DNA from: Dietzia timorensis
GTDB lineage: Bacteria > Actinomycetota > Actinomycetes > Mycobacteriales > Mycobacteriaceae
DNA length: 64,000 bases
Direction: 5' to 3'
NCBI RefSeq assembly: GCF_001659785.1
Contig: NZ_CP015961.1
Location: 2,790,001 to 2,854,000, forward strand
The position numbers and the translations under genes are program-made. The notes under the pieces were generated by a model, which was not told the DNA's origin, did not search any database, and saw nothing but the letters and a program-made list of their open reading frames with translations. This document shows positions 1 through 9,244 of the stretch, in pieces (the first letter of the stretch is position 1; each line of letters begins with the position of its first letter).

Positions 1-439
1 ACCACTCGCGGGTCGTGGGGTACATCAGCGGGCCCCACTCCCACCCAGCACTGCCGTTCGCGGTGGTCTCGCCCCACTTGGTTCGAATGGCGCCGCCGAC
101 CTGGTTGGCGCGACCGTCGGAGACGAGCGGGTGCCAGTAGATGGCCTTGTCCTTCTCGAAGTTCTGGAACTTGCCGCCGCGGGCGGCGTCGAGTTCGGGC
201 GTGGTCGCCGGGCCGAAGTAGCCCTGCGGCGACTGCCCGTTGGCCGCAGACGCGGCGACGTACTCCTCGCCGATGCGGCCGCCGACGTTCTGTGCATTTG
301 CGGTCGGGGCGACGAGTCCGGACAGTCCGGCGAACGCGCCGGCTGCGATGACGGCGGTGAAGATCCGACGACCGCGGCCAATAGAACCCGCAGCCGTGTT
401 TGTGATGCTTACTTTCTCGGGCGAAATGGTGGTACGCAT
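1..439 (-). CDS. LGFP-repeat secreted protein, partial (C-terminus off window)
   Basis: The reading frame is open from an ATG at 439 to the window edge, so only about the first 146 residues are seen. An Ala-rich signal peptide ends near APTANAQ, followed by GGRIGEEYVAA and the Trp/Gly-rich GPATTPELDAARGG, IYWHP and WGETTANGS stretches typical of LGFP-repeat proteins, which bind the mycolyl-arabinogalactan wall. It aligns almost residue for residue with the complete paralogue at 5385-6143. A strong ribosome site (aaggagat) lies just upstream of the ATG. The leader contains a hairpin shared with the paralogue (487-541). Family assignment is good; exact role unknown. Confidence 0.8.
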   Translation of the reverse strand, partial: MRTTISPEKVSITNTAAGSIGRGRRIFTAVIAAGAFAGLSGLVAPTANAQNVGGRIGEEYVAASAANGQSPQGYFGPATTPELDAARGGKFQNFEKDKAIYWHPLVSDGRANQVGGAIRTKWGETTANGSAGWEWGPLMYPTTREW

Positions 440-486
440 AGCGATCTCCTTGGCATCGCCGACACCCTTTGGTCGGCATGAACAAC

Positions 487-541
487 GTGAACTCTGGGGC
501 GAGTACCAGCGCTTTCACCGGAAGGATTGCTCACCCGTCAC
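487..541 (-). promoter_or_regulatory. Conserved foldable 5' leader element, copy 1
   Basis: Read on the minus strand, the sequence forms an outer GUGA/UCAC stem, a GGGUGAG/CUCGCCC stem, an internal loop, and an inner CCGGUG/CGCUGG hairpin with an AAAG loop. It lies 48 nt upstream of the LGFP gene start. The same structure, with paired changes, precedes the paralogue at 6189-6243. It matches no riboswitch class I can name with confidence. Confidence 0.55.
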
Positions 542-638
542 ATCTGTATAGTCGGGAAAGCCACGTGAGGCGTTACACACATCGATAGGGCATCTGTCGT
601 TCTGAATTCTAAATCGTCAGTTAAACCCGTAGCTGAAT

Positions 639-2972
639 TCAGCGAGTCGACCAGTCACCCGCCGCATACCCATCGTCGAATGCCTCGCCATAGGCCTCGT
701 CCGTCTCGCCGACAATCCGCTCGGCCAGCTCAACGAACAGTTCCTCATTCGCAGCCGCCGCGCGCCTGTCGAACGAGTCATCGCCATCGATGAAGTCGAC
801 GTCCTCGTCCTCCCACTTCTCGCGCTCGAACACGTCGCGATCCGCAGGCGCACCCACGAGGAACGCGTACAAGGCCCGCGCCGATCCCGGTCCAGACTCC
901 ACCTCGAGCCCGAGCTCATCTAGCACGTCGGCCACCGACCGCTCCCCCTCGCGCACGAGTCGCGCCTGCGACGCATCCGCAGCAATTACAGGAGTCCCGA
1001 CGAACGGCTCCTCGGCCCGAACATCCACTCCGCGTGGCGCTTTGGTGAGCACGCTCGACGCCGGATCGTAGAATATCCCGTTCGCGATCATGTCCTCGAC
1101 GCGCTGTCGTTCAGCATTCGTCCCGCGCGCGTCGATCCGCTCCCACGCGGTCCGCAGCCCATCCGTCAGCGCCGCGTCGATGCGCTTGTGCACCACCGCA
1201 GCATCGTCCGCGGCCTCGTCTCCCACCGCGCCTCCGGGCTCGCCGGCGTACTGCGCCTCGGCCACGAAGATCCCGTCCGCCGCGTGCGTCGCGAGCGTCC
1301 TCGCCGCATCGGAGGACGTCGCGAGCACCGCGATCACATCGCTCGCCTGTTCAAGCGAGTCGAGAGGCCGCGCGCCGGAAAGCCCGGCGCGTCCGCCGTC
1401 ATCCCCTGAAAGCTCTAGAAGCCGCGGCCCGATCGCATTCGCTACAGCCGTAGAGACGCCGGGGTTGATCACGCCCATCGGCCGATCCCCGTACCCGTCG
1501 ACCTTGAGCAGCGGCCCACGCGCTGCCGCGACGATCCGCGCGAGCTCTCCCGTCGCCTCCCCCGCGAACGCCGCAGCCTCAGCAGGCTGCTCGGGACCTT
1601 CGAATATGACGTCGGAGTCGCCCAGATTTCCGAACAACTTTTCCGCGCCGCTCCTTATCCCGGGATCGTCGGGCCAGTCGAACGCCAGGAGATGGCCGAT
1701 CGCATGCGCCGAGGAATACTCGAGGTTGCCGTACCGCGCGTCCTCGGGTTCGATGTCCGCGATGCCCGGCGCGACGAAGCTTCCGCCGGGGATCTCGCCG
1801 AGCCGCTGCGGCCCGCCTTCGCGCCCGGTGACGAACGCGTCGTGCACGGCGGTCGTGTCGGGCGCTGCGGCGGACATCATGGTCGACAGCAGTCGCGCGA
1901 TCTCGTCTTCGGCGACGCGGTTGCGCTCGCCGGGCACGGACATATCGCCGCCGCCGTGGCCGACAACCGCGCCAGCGATCTCCCCGGCGCGGGCGATGAA
2001 CGCGCGGTCGATATCCGAGCCGCGCCGCACATCCTCGTCGGCTGCGTCGACCACCGCCGACACCGATTCGAGTTCGGAGAACGTGCGTAGGGTGACCCGC
2101 CCACCGAGACCGAAGATCCTCGCGTTCCACGCGACCGGACTCGAGGTGAGCGCCGCCCGCAACTCCGACGGCAGAGCATCGATCCCGCCGGACTCGGGTG
2201 CGTCGCCGCGCATGTCGATGAAGCGCTCGACGACGATCGGCGCCGGCGCGTCCTCCTCGTCGGCGGATTCCGATTCGGCCTCCTCGGCGGCGCTCGTCTC
2301 GGTGGCGCTGCCGGACTCCGCGGCCGGCTCGCGCGCACCCGGTTCCGCAGCGTGGCTCGCTTCGCCCGCACCCGGCTCTTCCGATTCCTCGGCTTCCGCG
2401 GAGGCTTCGGCACGTGCCTGCTCGGCGGCCCGGCCACGGGCCTCCGACTCCGACCGCGCGCGCCCGGAGTAGTCCGGATTCTCCTCGAGCTCAGCCGAAG
2501 CCGCGTCGTGTGCGGAAAAGTCCTCGGGCGACGGGTCGAAGCACGCGGGGTCCACCGCCGCATCCGGGCCCGGGCCCTCGAATTCCTCTACCGCAGGGCC
2601 GAGTGATCCCGGGGTGTGGACCTGTGGATTGGCGAGCACCGACAGCGCGTTGCCTAGAATCTGCCGAGCTCCGGCGTCATTCTTGGTGGAGGCGGCTAGC
2701 GCCAGGGCGCCACCGCGGGCGTCGAGGGTCGCGGCCATGGACGCGAGGTATTCGAGGTTTTCGCGCGGGATCCACACGTCCATCCCGCGCGCGAGTGAGG
2801 TGAGCTGGGCGTCGGTGAGCGCGGCGGCCACGGTAAGGCAGTCGCGCTCGGCGGAGGTCAGCGGGATCTCGGGGACCGGCACCTCGTCGGAGAGGAAGCT
2901 GCAGCTCGCCGAGCCCGCCGCGAGCGCGGGCACGATGATCGCCCCTGCCACCCAGCGCCGCCACCGTGCCAC
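639..2972 (-). CDS. Large secreted protein, mycobacterial TPR-repeat-region-like
   Basis: 777 residues. A positively charged start and hydrophobic core (VAGAIIVPALAAG) end at SASC, so it is exported; the Cys could be lipidated but the lipobox is weak (Ser at -3). Residues about 150-250 form a low-complexity Glu/Ala/Ser-rich segment, followed by a globular part with an HLLAFDWPDDPG stretch that resembles the large mycobacterial/nocardial proteins annotated as TPR repeat region proteins. That resemblance is from memory of the family, not a search. The gene is divergent from the sulfotransferase at 3177. Function unknown. Confidence 0.6.
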   Translation of the reverse strand: MARWRRWVAGAIIVPALAAGSASCSFLSDEVPVPEIPLTSAERDCLTVAAALTDAQLTSLARGMDVWIPRENLEYLASMAATLDARGGALALAASTKNDAGARQILGNALSVLANPQVHTPGSLGPAVEEFEGPGPDAAVDPACFDPSPEDFSAHDAASAELEENPDYSGRARSESEARGRAAEQARAEASAEAEESEEPGAGEASHAAEPGAREPAAESGSATETSAAEEAESESADEEDAPAPIVVERFIDMRGDAPESGGIDALPSELRAALTSSPVAWNARIFGLGGRVTLRTFSELESVSAVVDAADEDVRRGSDIDRAFIARAGEIAGAVVGHGGGDMSVPGERNRVAEDEIARLLSTMMSAAAPDTTAVHDAFVTGREGGPQRLGEIPGGSFVAPGIADIEPEDARYGNLEYSSAHAIGHLLAFDWPDDPGIRSGAEKLFGNLGDSDVIFEGPEQPAEAAAFAGEATGELARIVAAARGPLLKVDGYGDRPMGVINPGVSTAVANAIGPRLLELSGDDGGRAGLSGARPLDSLEQASDVIAVLATSSDAARTLATHAADGIFVAEAQYAGEPGGAVGDEAADDAAVVHKRIDAALTDGLRTAWERIDARGTNAERQRVEDMIANGIFYDPASSVLTKAPRGVDVRAEEPFVGTPVIAADASQARLVREGERSVADVLDELGLEVESGPGSARALYAFLVGAPADRDVFEREKWEDEDVDFIDGDDSFDRRAAAANEELFVELAERIVGETDEAYGEAFDDGYAAGDWSTR

Positions 2973-3176
2973 CGCTCCCCCTTATCGCCGTCCCGGGCGC
3001 ACCTCGCGCGTCCGGTGTACCTGCATCGCTCCCCTTGTTTTTACCGCACGCCCCGCGCCGAAAGCCGGTGCCTCGCGGCGGTTCCGGCGGTCGGAAAAAG
3101 TGGTCTTCGCCGCAACGTACGGGCCTACACTGGCGAACCCACCCGCTGGACCCGCCACTCGCGAAGGATCGACCAG

Positions 3177-4349
3177 ATGAGCGCACCGAATACCGACGCC
3201 ACGCGCACGTTCGTCGGCGACGTCGACGATCTCCACGCCTCCGCGCAGCGAGCGACAGGGCTCACCGAGCTCGGTCCGGACGCGGACCACCACCGCGAGG
3301 GCCTTTCGCGGCTCCTCGATTCGTTGCACTCCGACGCCGAGCTCACCCCGGAGGGGTCGAAGTATTTCCGCGCGACCCTCAAAGGCGCAATCGCGGCCCG
3401 CCTGCTCGCCGAGGACGGGATCGCGCGCCGCCCGGGCGTTCTCGATACACAAGTAGAGCGGCCGATCTTCGTCACCGGCCTGCCGCGCACCGGCACCACC
3501 GCGCTGCATCGCCTGCTCGGCGCGGACCCGGCCCACCAGGGCCTCGAGCTGTGGCTCACCGAGGTCCCGCAGCCACGCCCGCCGCGCGAGCAATGGGTAT
3601 CCGATCCGACGTACACCGGCATCCGAGACCTGTACTCGGGCTTCATGACCGAGCACCCCGATTTCGGCGGCGTCCACTACATCTCCGCCGACGACCTCGA
3701 GGAATGCTGGCAACTACTCCGCCAGTCCTTCACCTCGATCTCCTACGAATGCCTCGCCTACCTGCCGAGCTATTCGCGGTGGCTCGCGGGCACCGATTGG
3801 CGGCCTGCGTACGCCCGACACAAGCGCAACCTGCAGCTCATCGGCGCGAACGATCCCGGTAAGCGATGGGTGCTCAAGAACCCGAGCCACCTGTTCGCGC
3901 TGGATGCGTTGCTCGACGTCTACCCCGATGCCGTCATCGTCCATACTCATCGCGATCCGGTGAAGTCGATGGCCTCGATGTGTTCGCTCGCCGAGCACGC
4001 GGCGGGCACGTGGTCCACCGGTTTCACGCGCGAACGCATCGGCCGCACGCAGCTCGAGCTGTGGTCGCGCGGGCTTTCAGAGTTCACCGCCGCGCGCGCC
4101 CGCCATCCGGAGGCCACGTTCGTCGACGTCACGCATTCCGAACTACTCGATGACGCCGGAGCTGCCGTCCGCAAGGTCTACGCCGCCGCCGGTGCGGAGT
4201 ACACGGCGGATGTCGAGGCAGCGGTGATCGCGGAGAACACCAAATCGCTGTCCGGTGCGCGCGCCCCGAAGCATTCGTACACGTTGGCCGACTACGGACT
4301 CTCCACTGCAGATGTAGAGGCAGCCTTCGACGGCTACCGAGGCGAGTGA
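3177..4349 (+). CDS. PAPS-dependent sulfotransferase family protein
   Basis: 390 residues from the ATG at 3177, chosen over the longer open frame because the sulfotransferase homology and a gaagga site begin there. The 5'-phosphosulfate loop FVTGLPRTGTT lies near residue 95, and a later VIVHTHRDP segment fits the 3'-phosphate site region. It should transfer sulfate from PAPS to a lipid or small-molecule acceptor; related mycobacterial Stf proteins sulfate glycolipids and menaquinone, but the substrate here cannot be read from sequence. No membrane segments are visible. Divergent from the secreted protein at 639-2972. Confidence 0.85.
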   Translation: MSAPNTDATRTFVGDVDDLHASAQRATGLTELGPDADHHREGLSRLLDSLHSDAELTPEGSKYFRATLKGAIAARLLAEDGIARRPGVLDTQVERPIFVTGLPRTGTTALHRLLGADPAHQGLELWLTEVPQPRPPREQWVSDPTYTGIRDLYSGFMTEHPDFGGVHYISADDLEECWQLLRQSFTSISYECLAYLPSYSRWLAGTDWRPAYARHKRNLQLIGANDPGKRWVLKNPSHLFALDALLDVYPDAVIVHTHRDPVKSMASMCSLAEHAAGTWSTGFTRERIGRTQLELWSRGLSEFTAARARHPEATFVDVTHSELLDDAGAAVRKVYAAAGAEYTADVEAAVIAENTKSLSGARAPKHSYTLADYGLSTADVEAAFDGYRGE

Positions 4350-4428
4350 TCACACCCGGACGCCGAACATGAATTGCTCCTCATAATCGTTTCATTCTGC
4401 CCTCATTCGGCGCCGAGATCGTAGAGGC

Positions 4429-4725
4429 ATGTCAAAGAACATGACGAGGGCACTGACCCTCCTGACCTCTGTCCCTGCAACCATCGCCCTCGCGGTTGGA
4501 CTCGGAGCCGGCACGGCTTCGGCCCAGACCGTGACCGCGCCCGCCGACCCCTCCACCCACGGTGTCGTCCACTACGACGGCATCGACATCCCCGCTCACA
4601 TCCGCCACCAGGTCAACTCCGCTCTCGGCTCCGTCGGGATCACCGTCCCGTGGCCCCTCCTCGACTTCATCGACGACGACTGGGACGACTTCGATGATGA
4701 CTGGGATGACGACTGGGACGACTAA
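4429..4725 (+). CDS. Small secreted protein with Asp/Trp tail
   Basis: 98 residues. A classic signal peptide runs to ASAQ near residue 34. The mature part is short and ends in DDDWDDFDDDWDDDWDD, a strictly Asp with periodic Trp/Phe tail encoded by a short tandem DNA repeat. Such a tail could bind divalent cations or stick to wall polymers; that is inference. It is a single gene followed by a strong terminator at 4783. I do not recognise the family. Confidence 0.7.
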   Translation: MSKNMTRALTLLTSVPATIALAVGLGAGTASAQTVTAPADPSTHGVVHYDGIDIPAHIRHQVNSALGSVGITVPWPLLDFIDDDWDDFDDDWDDDWDD

Positions 4726-4782
4726 TCCCAGATCGACGCATCCCTGATCGCTGCCTCAGCGCGCTCGACCACCGCACCCGCC

Positions 4783-4813
4783 AAGGCCCGCCCGAATCTC
4801 TCGGGCGGGCCTT
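4783..4813 (+). terminator. Terminator of the Asp/Trp-tail gene
   Basis: Perfect 13-bp inverted repeat (aaggcccgcccga / tcgggcgggcctt) with a 5-nt loop. The flanking T content is small. Confidence 0.75.
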
Positions 4814-5384
4814 CAACCATTCATGCCGGCTGCCGCGCCTTCCCGGCCGCCTGCGCCCCGAGCCGGCCGCTTCCTGCAGCCGCCCGGTTATCGCGGAGTT
4901 CGCGTTGCCTGTCCATGCCCAAGCCGGCCGACGCGCAACTCGCCTACCTGCAATTACGTGCTGCCGCAATTTCGGGCGCCCCAACGCAGCCTTCGCGCAC
5001 GCCCAGAATCGCCAGAAATCGCCCAATCCCGGCCGCCGCCACTCCCGCCGCCCCCAGACCGAAGCGCGAGTCACCTTTCACCCGCGTCATGACACGACGG
5101 TTTGTGTACTGGCGTAGCGGTTTATTTCGGGCGCCGAGTACGGGCTTGGGAACGTGACGAAACGGCCGTCACTTGACTAGGCCAAGCTCGAATTTCGACT
5201 CCCCAGAACCAGCTTTTGCCGACGCCGACGGGAGCTGGATGTCCGGCTAACCGGAAGGACAGACAGGGATGGCACGGACGTGGCACCAAGGGCGATCGCG
5301 GCACACGAATGCGGCGGCAACCTGACTCCAGGTCGCCGCCGCATCACGTGGCTCGCAGCCGTACGTCGCCGACTTGCGGATCCG
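4814..5384. other. Gene-free stretch between convergent genes
   Basis: No open frame here has a credible ribosome site or family match. The only clear structure is the hairpin at 5311-5342. Confidence 0.5.
5311..5342 (-). terminator. Hairpin downstream of the LGFP gene
   Basis: Inverted repeat gcggcggcaacctg / caggtcgccgccgc with one mismatch and a short loop, 43 nt beyond the LGFP stop codon. There is no T-run, so termination is inferred from position and stem strength. Confidence 0.5.
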
Positions 5385-6143
5385 TTATCCGATTGTCAGC
5401 TCGTTGATCGGCACCGGCTCGGTGCCGGCCGGCGAATTCTCCGTCGACACTCGCGCCAGCCCGTCGGTCCGGACGACAACGACGCCGCCCTCGAACTTCT
5501 GCATCCACCCCGAGCCGTCGAAAGTTTCGGGCGCGATGGGCAGTCCGAGCTCACTCGACTCGGCGCCAATGTGCCACCACGCGTCCCGCACGAGACCCCA
5601 GACCAGCTGAGCCCCGTGGTCCGGCGACCAGTAGATCGAGCCGCCTTCGAAGTGGTTGCCTCGGCCGGTAACACCGGATGCACCGGATTCGTTCGTCGAC
5701 CACTCGCGCGTCGTCGGGTAGTGCAGCGGGCCCCATTCGTATCCAGGGGAACCGTTCATCGTGGTCTCGCCCCACAGGTCGAAGATATCTCCGCCGACCT
5801 GATTGGCCTGGCCACCGGCGACGTCAGGATTCCAGTAGATCGACTTCTTGTCTTTCTCGAAGGTCTGGAACTTGCCGCCATTGGCCGCATCGAGCTCCGG
5901 CGAGGTGGCCGCGCCGAAGAACTCCTCGGGAGTCTGGCCGTTCGCCTCGGCCGCGGCGACGTACTCTTCGCCGATCTTGCCCTTGACCTCTTCTTGCGCC
6001 GAGGCCATCGGCGCGACGACGCCAGAGAGTCCAACGAAAGCGCCTGCGGTGACGGCGGCAGCGAGCGCGCGACGACCGACATTACGAGAACCAGCCTGCC
6101 GGTTATCGTCGTTTACATTTGTCGGGGAATGAGTGGCACACAT
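5385..6143 (-). CDS. LGFP-repeat cell-wall protein
   Basis: 252 residues from the ATG at 6143, which has aaggag nine bases upstream; the longer in-frame GTG start at 6236 would run through the conserved leader and is rejected. A signal peptide ends at ASAQ. The mature protein has repeated GEEYVAA, IYWNPDVAGG, WGETTMNGSPG, SIYWSPDHGAQ and SELGLPIAPE segments, the last matching the LGFP core. These repeats are thought to anchor proteins to the mycolic-acid wall. No catalytic domain is attached, so the protein is essentially all repeat. Paralogue of the truncated gene at 1-439, with a shared 5' leader. Confidence 0.88.
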   Translation of the reverse strand: MCATHSPTNVNDDNRQAGSRNVGRRALAAAVTAGAFVGLSGVVAPMASAQEEVKGKIGEEYVAAAEANGQTPEEFFGAATSPELDAANGGKFQTFEKDKKSIYWNPDVAGGQANQVGGDIFDLWGETTMNGSPGYEWGPLHYPTTREWSTNESGASGVTGRGNHFEGGSIYWSPDHGAQLVWGLVRDAWWHIGAESSELGLPIAPETFDGSGWMQKFEGGVVVVRTDGLARVSTENSPAGTEPVPINELTIG

Positions 6144-6188
6144 GATGATCTCCTTGTTTTCGCTGACCAAGGGATGCAGCGATTGCGA

Positions 6189-6243
6189 GTGACCTCCAGG
6201 GCGAGTACCAGCGCATTCGCCGGAGGATTTGCTCACCCGTCAC
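6189..6243 (-). promoter_or_regulatory. Conserved foldable 5' leader element, copy 2
   Basis: On the minus strand: GUGAC/GUCAC outer stem, GGGUGAG/CUCGCCC stem, then inner CCGGCG/CGCUGG with an AAUG loop. It lies 46 nt upstream of the LGFP start. The inner C-G pair replaces the U-G of copy 1, so pairing is kept. A GTG in the element opens an in-frame extension of the LGFP gene here but an out-of-frame short ORF in copy 1, which argues for RNA rather than peptide function. Confidence 0.55.
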
Positions 6244-6502
6244 ACCAGGACTGTCGACCGCCCACCGTGACCTGTTACACATTCCGTACCGCCGAATATC
6301 CAATTTCGCTTTGGCCGCAAATAATTTTTCTTCATCCGTGCAGCGCATCCCAAACGCAACAATTCGCAAAACTCTTACAAAATTTTTCTGCGCCAATGCG
6401 TAATTCGGCCCCATTACGCTGCCGCATGAGCGCCGCTAGCCCCCGTTCCGAGCTCCGCAATTCGCCCTCGGCAGCGCGGCGATTCGGGCACACTTCGGCA
6501 CC
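6244..6502. other. AT-rich divergent promoter region
   Basis: Between the LGFP leader and the secreted protein at 6503. The stretch 6290-6400 is clearly AT-rich for this genome and probably holds both promoters; no precise box is assigned. Confidence 0.4.
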
Positions 6503-8182
6503 ATGACTACGCCCGGGATCCGCTCACGTTCACGTCGCCTCGCCGCGTTCGTTCCGCTTCTCGCGCTCGGCCTCACCCTGTCGCCCGCAAGCGCGGACGC
6601 ACAATCGGCCGTCGCACTGGGCGGCCCGGAGGCGTGCGTCCCGTTCGGCACCGCGCAGCTCCCGCCCGGTCTGCCCTCGGGTGCCGGCCAGTTCGGCCTG
6701 GACAACCTCCCCACCTATGACGGCGCCCATGCTCCCTCGCGCGTCGACCTGCGCACACCGCGCACGCAGTTCAATCGGTTTTACGAGTTCGCGCTCGTCG
6801 AGGGGGCGATGCTCACGCGGCCGCGCTCGGGCGATGCTCAGCCGTGGCGGCACGTGCCGACGCCGAGTTGCCTGCGCGGAAACATCGTCGCCATCTCCGT
6901 CGACGACGATGAAATGGTCGCGGTCGATGATCGTGGCTGGATGTACACGATGGACAACGTGAGCCAGGATCCGATCACGTGGAACTGGACCTCGGCGTGG
7001 GGCGCGATGCTGTGGTCGGCGCCGGGGCAGAAGGTTCCCGGTTCTACCGCGGACGGGGCGCCGTCAGGAATCGAGAACAACTCGTGGGCGCTGTCCGTCG
7101 CCTCGCCCTGGGACACCAAGGAGTACACCGACATCGCCGGCCGCACTCATCCGGTCGGGCTCGCGAAGATGACGATGGTGCCCGCGTTGACCGGCGACGG
7201 CAGCCGAATCACCTACGCCGACCCGTGGCTTCCCAACGACAACAGCTACGAGATCGGCGGCCCGCTCGGCGGGCGGTTCATCTCCTCGTCCCTGTCCGCT
7301 TCGGGATCGACAACGTTCGTGATGAACAAGTACGGCGACATGTATACGCGGACGTTCGACTTCGATTCCTCCGGCTCGGACAGCGTCTTCTTCCGCTATA
7401 GCTGGGAGGACCAATCGCACAAGCCGTCAGCCTCGAACCTAATCTTCGAGCTCTTCGATCGCGGGACGGCGGCCGTACAGCTTCCCGCTCCGGATTGGGC
7501 GCAGCAGCCGAAGATCGATGGCGAGATCACCTCGACCATCAGCATCAATACCACCGGGCCGGGTCCAGACCGCCGCGAGTTGAGAGTCGAGGGACGCAGG
7601 GATGGCGTCACCGGTTTCTGGCACAAGATGCTCACGGACGCAGAGTGGACGTTTGAGGCCACGGGCGAAGAGCTCCACGACGATCTCATCGACAACGCGC
7701 CCACTGACCGCTCTGTGGACACCTTGGCTCCGCCGTCACCCTGGGGTTTTACCGCCTCGCTCCCCTCGCGAGACGCGATGGTCGACGCGGATCTGTTGCT
7801 CGATATCGGGCTACCGTACTCAGTGGTGGATCCGCGACTGCTCGACGCGGCCGGGCAGGCTGCGGCGCCGTCGGGGTACGAACTGCACGTCGACGGTTTC
7901 GATCCCGCGGCGACCACGCGTGCGGCGAGCGTGACGACGCCGGACGGTGAGACGATTCCCGTGCAGCTGCACAGCGCCGACGGGATGCGGATGTACCCGC
8001 GCGCGGCGGGACTCGATGCGCAGCCGCGTCATCTCATCGGCGCCGTCGAGCTGGCACCCGAGGTGTTCGACGCGCGCGGGTCCGACCCGGCGGTGGCGGC
8101 GTTTGTCGACGGGTGGATGAAGGGCAAGCGCATCGCTCCGATCACGATGAGTGCGACCGACAGCGATCTCGTGGTGCGGTAG
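6503..8182 (+). CDS. Large secreted protein of unknown function
   Basis: 559 residues, starting at an ATG that follows directly on an AT-rich promoter region. An Arg-rich start and hydrophobic segment end near ASADAQS, so the protein is exported. The mature part has many Trp/Gly/Asp-rich segments (DDRGWMYTMDN, MNKYGDMYTRTFDFDSSGSDS) spaced in a way that suggests beta-propeller blades, which is only an impression. Two Cys residues early in the mature protein could form a disulfide. No enzyme motif is recognised. Convergent with the aldo/keto reductase gene, with six bases between stops. Confidence 0.7.
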   Translation: MTTPGIRSRSRRLAAFVPLLALGLTLSPASADAQSAVALGGPEACVPFGTAQLPPGLPSGAGQFGLDNLPTYDGAHAPSRVDLRTPRTQFNRFYEFALVEGAMLTRPRSGDAQPWRHVPTPSCLRGNIVAISVDDDEMVAVDDRGWMYTMDNVSQDPITWNWTSAWGAMLWSAPGQKVPGSTADGAPSGIENNSWALSVASPWDTKEYTDIAGRTHPVGLAKMTMVPALTGDGSRITYADPWLPNDNSYEIGGPLGGRFISSSLSASGSTTFVMNKYGDMYTRTFDFDSSGSDSVFFRYSWEDQSHKPSASNLIFELFDRGTAAVQLPAPDWAQQPKIDGEITSTISINTTGPGPDRRELRVEGRRDGVTGFWHKMLTDAEWTFEATGEELHDDLIDNAPTDRSVDTLAPPSPWGFTASLPSRDAMVDADLLLDIGLPYSVVDPRLLDAAGQAAAPSGYELHVDGFDPAATTRAASVTTPDGETIPVQLHSADGMRMYPRAAGLDAQPRHLIGAVELAPEVFDARGSDPAVAAFVDGWMKGKRIAPITMSATDSDLVVR

Positions 8183-8188
8183 CCCGCG

Positions 8189-9094
8189 TTAGGCCTCCGG
8201 GATCTCCATCTTGAAGAAGTCCGGCTGCGGGGAGTCCGGGTCCGGACCGCTGCGCTTGCCGGTGTCGAGATCGTCGATGCGCTTGAGTTCCTTGACCGTG
8301 AGCTCGAAATCGAACACGTCGAAGTTCTCGGCGATGCGCGCGGGGTTGGTGGACTTGGGGATGACCTGCCGGCCCTGCTGCAGGTGCCAGCGCAGCATGA
8401 CCTGCGCCGGGGTCTTGCCGTGGGCCGAGGCGATGTCGAGCAACTCGGGATCTTCGAAGGCCACGCGCCCGGGAGCTCCACCGTCATAGTATTTCGTGAT
8501 CCCGCCGATGGGAGACCAGGCCTGCGTGAGGATGCCGCGGCGCGCGTTCGCGTCGCGCGAGGGGACCTGGCTGAAATACGGATGCAGCTCGATCTGGTTG
8601 ACCGCCGGGGTGACCTCGGCGGACTCGAGCAGCCGGTCAAGCAGCGGTGGGGTGAAGTTCGAGACGCCGATGGCGCGCACCTTGCCGTCGGCGCGCAGCT
8701 TCTCCAGCGCACGGTACGCCTCGAGGGTGCGGTCGAACGCGTCGACGGCGGGCTGGTGGAGGATGAGCAGATCGAGAGTGTCGACGCCGAGCTTGCCCGT
8801 TGCCTTGTCGAAGGCGTGCAGCGTGGATTCGAAGCCGTAGTCGGTGGGCCACACCTTGGTCCCGATGAACACGTCGTCCCGGGCGAGGCCGGAATTGCGG
8901 ATCGCCTCGCCGACCTCGCGCTCGTTGCCGTAGGCGGCGGCGGTGTCGATGTGGCGGTAGCCGACCTCGAGCGCCTTTTCGACGGCCGCGACGGTCTCCT
9001 CCGCGGGGGTCTGGAACACGCCGAACCCGATCGCCGGGATCTGCACGCCTCCCCCGAGCTCGAAGACGGGGACCTGATTGTTTGACTGTGCCAT
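8189..9094 (-). CDS. Aldo/keto reductase
   Basis: 301 residues from the ATG at 9094 (gaaggag site; the longer frame upstream lacks one). It is an NADPH-dependent carbonyl reductase of the 2,5-diketo-D-gluconate reductase type. All four catalytic residues are in place: Asp in GYRHIDTA, Tyr in AAAYGNE, Lys in IGTKVWP and His in LILHQPA. The C-terminal IPKSTNPARIAEN segment is the usual NADPH-binding region. It starts a run of minus-strand redox genes but has its own spacing, so co-transcription is not certain. Confidence 0.92.
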   Translation of the reverse strand: MAQSNNQVPVFELGGGVQIPAIGFGVFQTPAEETVAAVEKALEVGYRHIDTAAAYGNEREVGEAIRNSGLARDDVFIGTKVWPTDYGFESTLHAFDKATGKLGVDTLDLLILHQPAVDAFDRTLEAYRALEKLRADGKVRAIGVSNFTPPLLDRLLESAEVTPAVNQIELHPYFSQVPSRDANARRGILTQAWSPIGGITKYYDGGAPGRVAFEDPELLDIASAHGKTPAQVMLRWHLQQGRQVIPKSTNPARIAENFDVFDFELTVKELKRIDDLDTGKRSGPDPDSPQPDFFKMEIPEA

Positions 9095-9244
9095 TGCGAA
9101 CTCCTTCTCGCGGATGCGCTGCGCGGTGCGGCGACCGTGCGGGATGCACTGCGGTGCGTGTGCGACGGGCCGCGCGGCGCGATGTGCGTGGCACCAGTAA
9201 TACACCTGCCGCGGCGGGGCGCGCGAGGTTCGATTCCCCGCGGG

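Noticed and set aside
1090-2472. 460-residue plus-strand frame
   Set aside because: Ser/Ala/Arg-rich shadow antisense to the secreted protein at 639-2972; no ribosome site and no domain.
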